The notes under the pieces: model-generated
What the model saw: only the letters and a program-made list of their open reading frames with translations
What the model was told of the DNA's origin: nothing
Databases searched by the model: none
Shown here: positions 61,870 to 64,000 of the stretch, piece by piece
Layout: the number at the start of each line of letters is the position of its first letter
Numbering within the stretch: the stretch's first letter is position 1
Made by a program: the position numbers and the translations under genes
Assembly: GCF_023887685.1 (NCBI RefSeq)
Contig: NZ_JAMWMR010000008.1
Coordinates: 124,001 to 188,000 of the forward strand
Length of the DNA: 64,000 nt
Source: Streptomyces macrolidinus
Lineage (GTDB): Bacteria; Actinomycetota; Actinomycetes; Streptomycetales; Streptomycetaceae
Reading direction: 5' to 3'

Positions 61870-62904
61870 GTGGCGTTGAAGGCGCTGGTCAAGCAGAAGG
61901 CGGAGCCCGGCCTGTGGCTCATGGACGTCCCCGAGCCGCAGACAGGCCCCGGTGACGTACTGATCAAGGTCCTCAGGACCGGGATCTGCGGCACCGATCT
62001 GCACATCCGTTCCTGGGACGGCTGGGCGCAGCAGGCCATCCGGACCCCGCTGGTCGCCGGGCACGAGTTCGTCGGCGAGGTGGTCGCCACCGGCAGGGAC
62101 GTCGTGGACGTCAAGACCGGCGACCGGGTCAGCGGCGAGGGCCATCTGGTGTGCGGGAAGTGCCGCAACTGCCTGGCCGGGCGCCGCCACTTGTGCCGCG
62201 CGACGGTCGGCCTGGGCGTCGGCCGCGACGGCGCGTTCGCCGAGTACGTGGCGCTGCCCGCCACCAATGTGTGGGTGCACCGGGTCCCCGTCGACCTCGA
62301 CGTCGCCGCGATCTTCGACCCGTTCGGCAACGCCGTGCACACCGCCCTGTCCTTCCCGCTGGTCGGCGAGGACGTACTGATCACCGGGGCGGGCCCGATC
62401 GGTCTGATGGCCGCCGCGGTGGCCCGGCACGCCGGCGCCCGCAACGTCGTCATCACCGACGTCAGCGAGGAGCGTCTGGACCTCGCGCGCAAGATCGGCG
62501 TGAGCCTGGCGCTGAACGTCTCCGACGCCACGATCGCCGACGGCCAGCGGGAGCTCGGACTGCGCGAGGGCTTCGACATCGGCCTGGAGATGTCCGGTCG
62601 CCCCGAGGCGATGCGCGACATGATCGCGAACATGACGCACGGCGGCCGGATCGCCATGCTCGGACTGCCGTCCCAGGAGTTCCCCGTCGACTGGGCCCGG
62701 ATCGTCACCTCCATGATCACGATCAAGGGCATCTACGGCCGCGAGATGTTCGAGACGTGGTACGCGATGTCGGTGCTGCTGGAGGGCGGCCTGGACCTCG
62801 CGCCCGTGATCACCGGCCGCTACGACTACCGCGACTTCGAGGCGGCGTTCGAGGACGCGGCCGGCGGCCGGGGCGGCAAGGTCATCCTCGACTGGAGCGC
62901 GTGA
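61870..62904 (+). CDS. tdh: L-threonine 3-dehydrogenase
   Basis: 344 residues, zinc-dependent MDR family. ICGTDLHI with the catalytic Cys, AGHEFVGEV, the structural-zinc cysteines in [15 protein letters not shown] and the NAD motif [15 protein letters not shown] are complete. Tdh oxidises L-threonine to 2-amino-3-oxobutyrate, which Kbl, encoded 47 bp downstream, cleaves with CoA to glycine and acetyl-CoA. Start GTG 61870 gives the canonical MALKALVK beginning. Confidence 0.95.
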   Translation: MALKALVKQKAEPGLWLMDVPEPQTGPGDVLIKVLRTGICGTDLHIRSWDGWAQQAIRTPLVAGHEFVGEVVATGRDVVDVKTGDRVSGEGHLVCGKCRNCLAGRRHLCRATVGLGVGRDGAFAEYVALPATNVWVHRVPVDLDVAAIFDPFGNAVHTALSFPLVGEDVLITGAGPIGLMAAAVARHAGARNVVITDVSEERLDLARKIGVSLALNVSDATIADGQRELGLREGFDIGLEMSGRPEAMRDMIANMTHGGRIAMLGLPSQEFPVDWARIVTSMITIKGIYGREMFETWYAMSVLLEGGLDLAPVITGRYDYRDFEAAFEDAAGGRGGKVILDWSA

Positions 62905-62951
62905 GCACCGCCCCACCTCCCCGACCCGCACATCCCTCTAGGAGCCCCTTC

Positions 62952-64000
62952 ATGTTCGACTCCGTGCGCGACGATCTTCGCGCCACCCTCGACGAGATCC
63001 GCGCCGCCGGTCTGCACAAGCCCGAGCGCGTGATCGACACCCCGCAGTCCGCGACCGTGAACGTCACCGCCGGGGGTCGTCCCGGCGAGGTGCTCAACTT
63101 CTGCGCCAACAACTACCTCGGCCTCGCCGACCACCCCGAGGTGATCGCCGCCGCCCACGAGGCCCTGGACCGCTGGGGCTACGGCATGGCGTCCGTGCGC
63201 TTCATCTGCGGTACGCAGGAGGTGCACAAGGAGCTGGAGGCGCGGCTGTCGGCGTTCCTCGGCCAGGAGGACACGATCCTCTACTCCTCCTGCTTCGACG
63301 CCAACGGCGGTGTCTTCGAGACTCTCCTCGGCCCCGAGGACGCGGTCATCTCCGACGCCCTCAACCACGCCTCGATCATCGATGGCATCCGCCTGTGCAA
63401 GGCCCGCCGCTTCCGCTACGCCAACCGTGATCTCGCCGATCTGGAACGGCAGTTGAAGGAGGCCGCGGGTGCGCGCCGCACGCTGATCGTCACCGACGGC
63501 GTGTTCTCCATGGACGGCTACGTCGCCCCGCTGGGCGAGATCTGCGACCTGGCCGACCGCTACGGCGCCATGGTCATGGTCGACGACTCGCACGCGGTCG
63601 GCTTCGTCGGCGCCGGTGGGCGCGGTACCCCCGAACTGCACGGGGTCATGGACCGCGTCGACATCATCACGGGCACGCTCGGCAAGGCGCTCGGTGGCGC
63701 GTCCGGCGGGTACGTCGCCGCGCGTGCCGAGATCGTCGCCCTGCTGCGGCAGCGCTCGCGTCCGTACCTCTTCTCGAACACCCTCGCCCCGGTGATCGCC
63801 GCGGCTTCCCTCAAGGTGCTCGACCTGCTGGAGTCGGCGGGCGACCTGCGCGAGAAGCTGGCCGCGAACACCGCGCTCTTCCGCCGCCGGATGGCCGAGG
63901 AGGGCTTCGACATCCTGCCCGGCGACCATGCCATCGCCCCGGTCATGATCGGCGACGCGGCGAAGGCGGGCCGCATGGCGGAGCTGCTGCTGGAGCGCGG
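62952..64000 (+). CDS. kbl: Glycine C-acetyltransferase (2-amino-3-ketobutyrate CoA ligase), partial
   Basis: 349 complete codons of an expected ~398 are present; the 3' end lies beyond the window. [42 protein letters not shown] and the PLP lysine K245 in [14 protein letters not shown] identify the alpha-oxoamine synthase family member Kbl. It works directly after Tdh in threonine breakdown. AGGAG lies 7 nt before ATG 62952. Confidence 0.96.
   Translation, partial: MFDSVRDDLRATLDEIRAAGLHKPERVIDTPQSATVNVTAGGRPGEVLNFCANNYLGLADHPEVIAAAHEALDRWGYGMASVRFICGTQEVHKELEARLSAFLGQEDTILYSSCFDANGGVFETLLGPEDAVISDALNHASIIDGIRLCKARRFRYANRDLADLERQLKEAAGARRTLIVTDGVFSMDGYVAPLGEICDLADRYGAMVMVDDSHAVGFVGAGGRGTPELHGVMDRVDIITGTLGKALGGASGGYVAARAEIVALLRQRSRPYLFSNTLAPVIAAASLKVLDLLESAGDLREKLAANTALFRRRMAEEGFDILPGDHAIAPVMIGDAAKAGRMAELLLER

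Noticed and set aside
1..64000. tRNA, rRNA, CRISPR arrays, insertion sequences, attachment sites
   Set aside because: None of the expected sequence signatures (CCA-ended cloverleafs, regularly spaced repeats, transposase genes, integrases) were seen.

Overview
The window is a chromosomal segment of a Streptomyces species. GC content is about 70 percent with G/C-biased third codon positions, GTG starts and AGGAG-type ribosome sites are common, and it carries a hopanoid operon, an ECF41 sigma factor, ABC-2 polymer export genes and only two TTA codons. I see no rRNA, tRNA, CRISPR, insertion sequence or phage gene. The right edge cuts kbl; the left edge may cut a leftward gene.

Layout. (1) 0.3-11.4 kb, housekeeping and miscellaneous genes: amino acid permease, secreted M1 aminopeptidase, D-amino-acid oxidase, a conserved unknown, Tex, two DJ-1/PfpI proteins (one a GlxA-type regulator), an enoyl-CoA hydratase and an anti-sigma-like ATPase. 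(2) 11.6-20.7 kb: idi and galE leftward, then a rightward, mostly overlapping run: DUF5941/CDP-alcohol phosphotransferase, LicC-like nucleotidyltransferase, glycerol-1-phosphate-dehydrogenase-like enzyme, second CDP-alcohol phosphotransferase, GT2 glycosyltransferase, ABC-2 permease and ATPase. It reads as a pathway making, decorating and exporting a phosphodiester-linked polyol compound, ending at a 30-nt perfect palindrome. (3) 21.1-33.9 kb: hopanoid operon hpnC-hpnD-small ORF-hpnE-polyprenyl synthase-shc-hpnG-hpnH-ispG-dxs-hpnO. Its two MEP-pathway genes supply isoprenoid precursor to the same product. The order matches the known S. coelicolor cluster (about SCO6759-SCO6769). shc has a TTA codon.

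(4) 33.9-45.1 kb: XRE-cupin regulator with a tandem palindromic operator and a 49-aa membrane protein, tyrosine phosphatase, SGNH hydrolase, carboxymuconolactone-decarboxylase-family protein, MBL-fold lipase-like hydrolase, PPOX protein, lipoprotein, DUF4345/TetR divergent pair, GNATs, an SMI1/KNR4 protein and a Nudix remnant. (5) 45.1-56.7 kb, accessory: after a lower-GC stretch comes a small biosynthetic cluster: an NRPS-like A-T-TE enzyme of the quinone/furanone synthetase type, an NAD-dependent epimerase/dehydratase, a FemAB-like/aminotransferase fusion, a BauB-like cupin and an MBL hydrolase. Next to it are an orphan FAD-binding subunit and a TetR/MFS exporter/cupin unit whose exporter has TTA as codon 5.

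(6) 56.8-64 kb: DHA2 exporter divergent from an ECF41 sigma factor, an orphan sensor-kinase-like ATPase, then tdh-kbl for threonine catabolism. ECF41-type promoters (TGTCACA, 16-17 nt, CGTC) lie before the sigma gene, before the DHA2 exporter, and 21 kb away before the carboxymuconolactone-decarboxylase-family gene, which suggests one small regulon.
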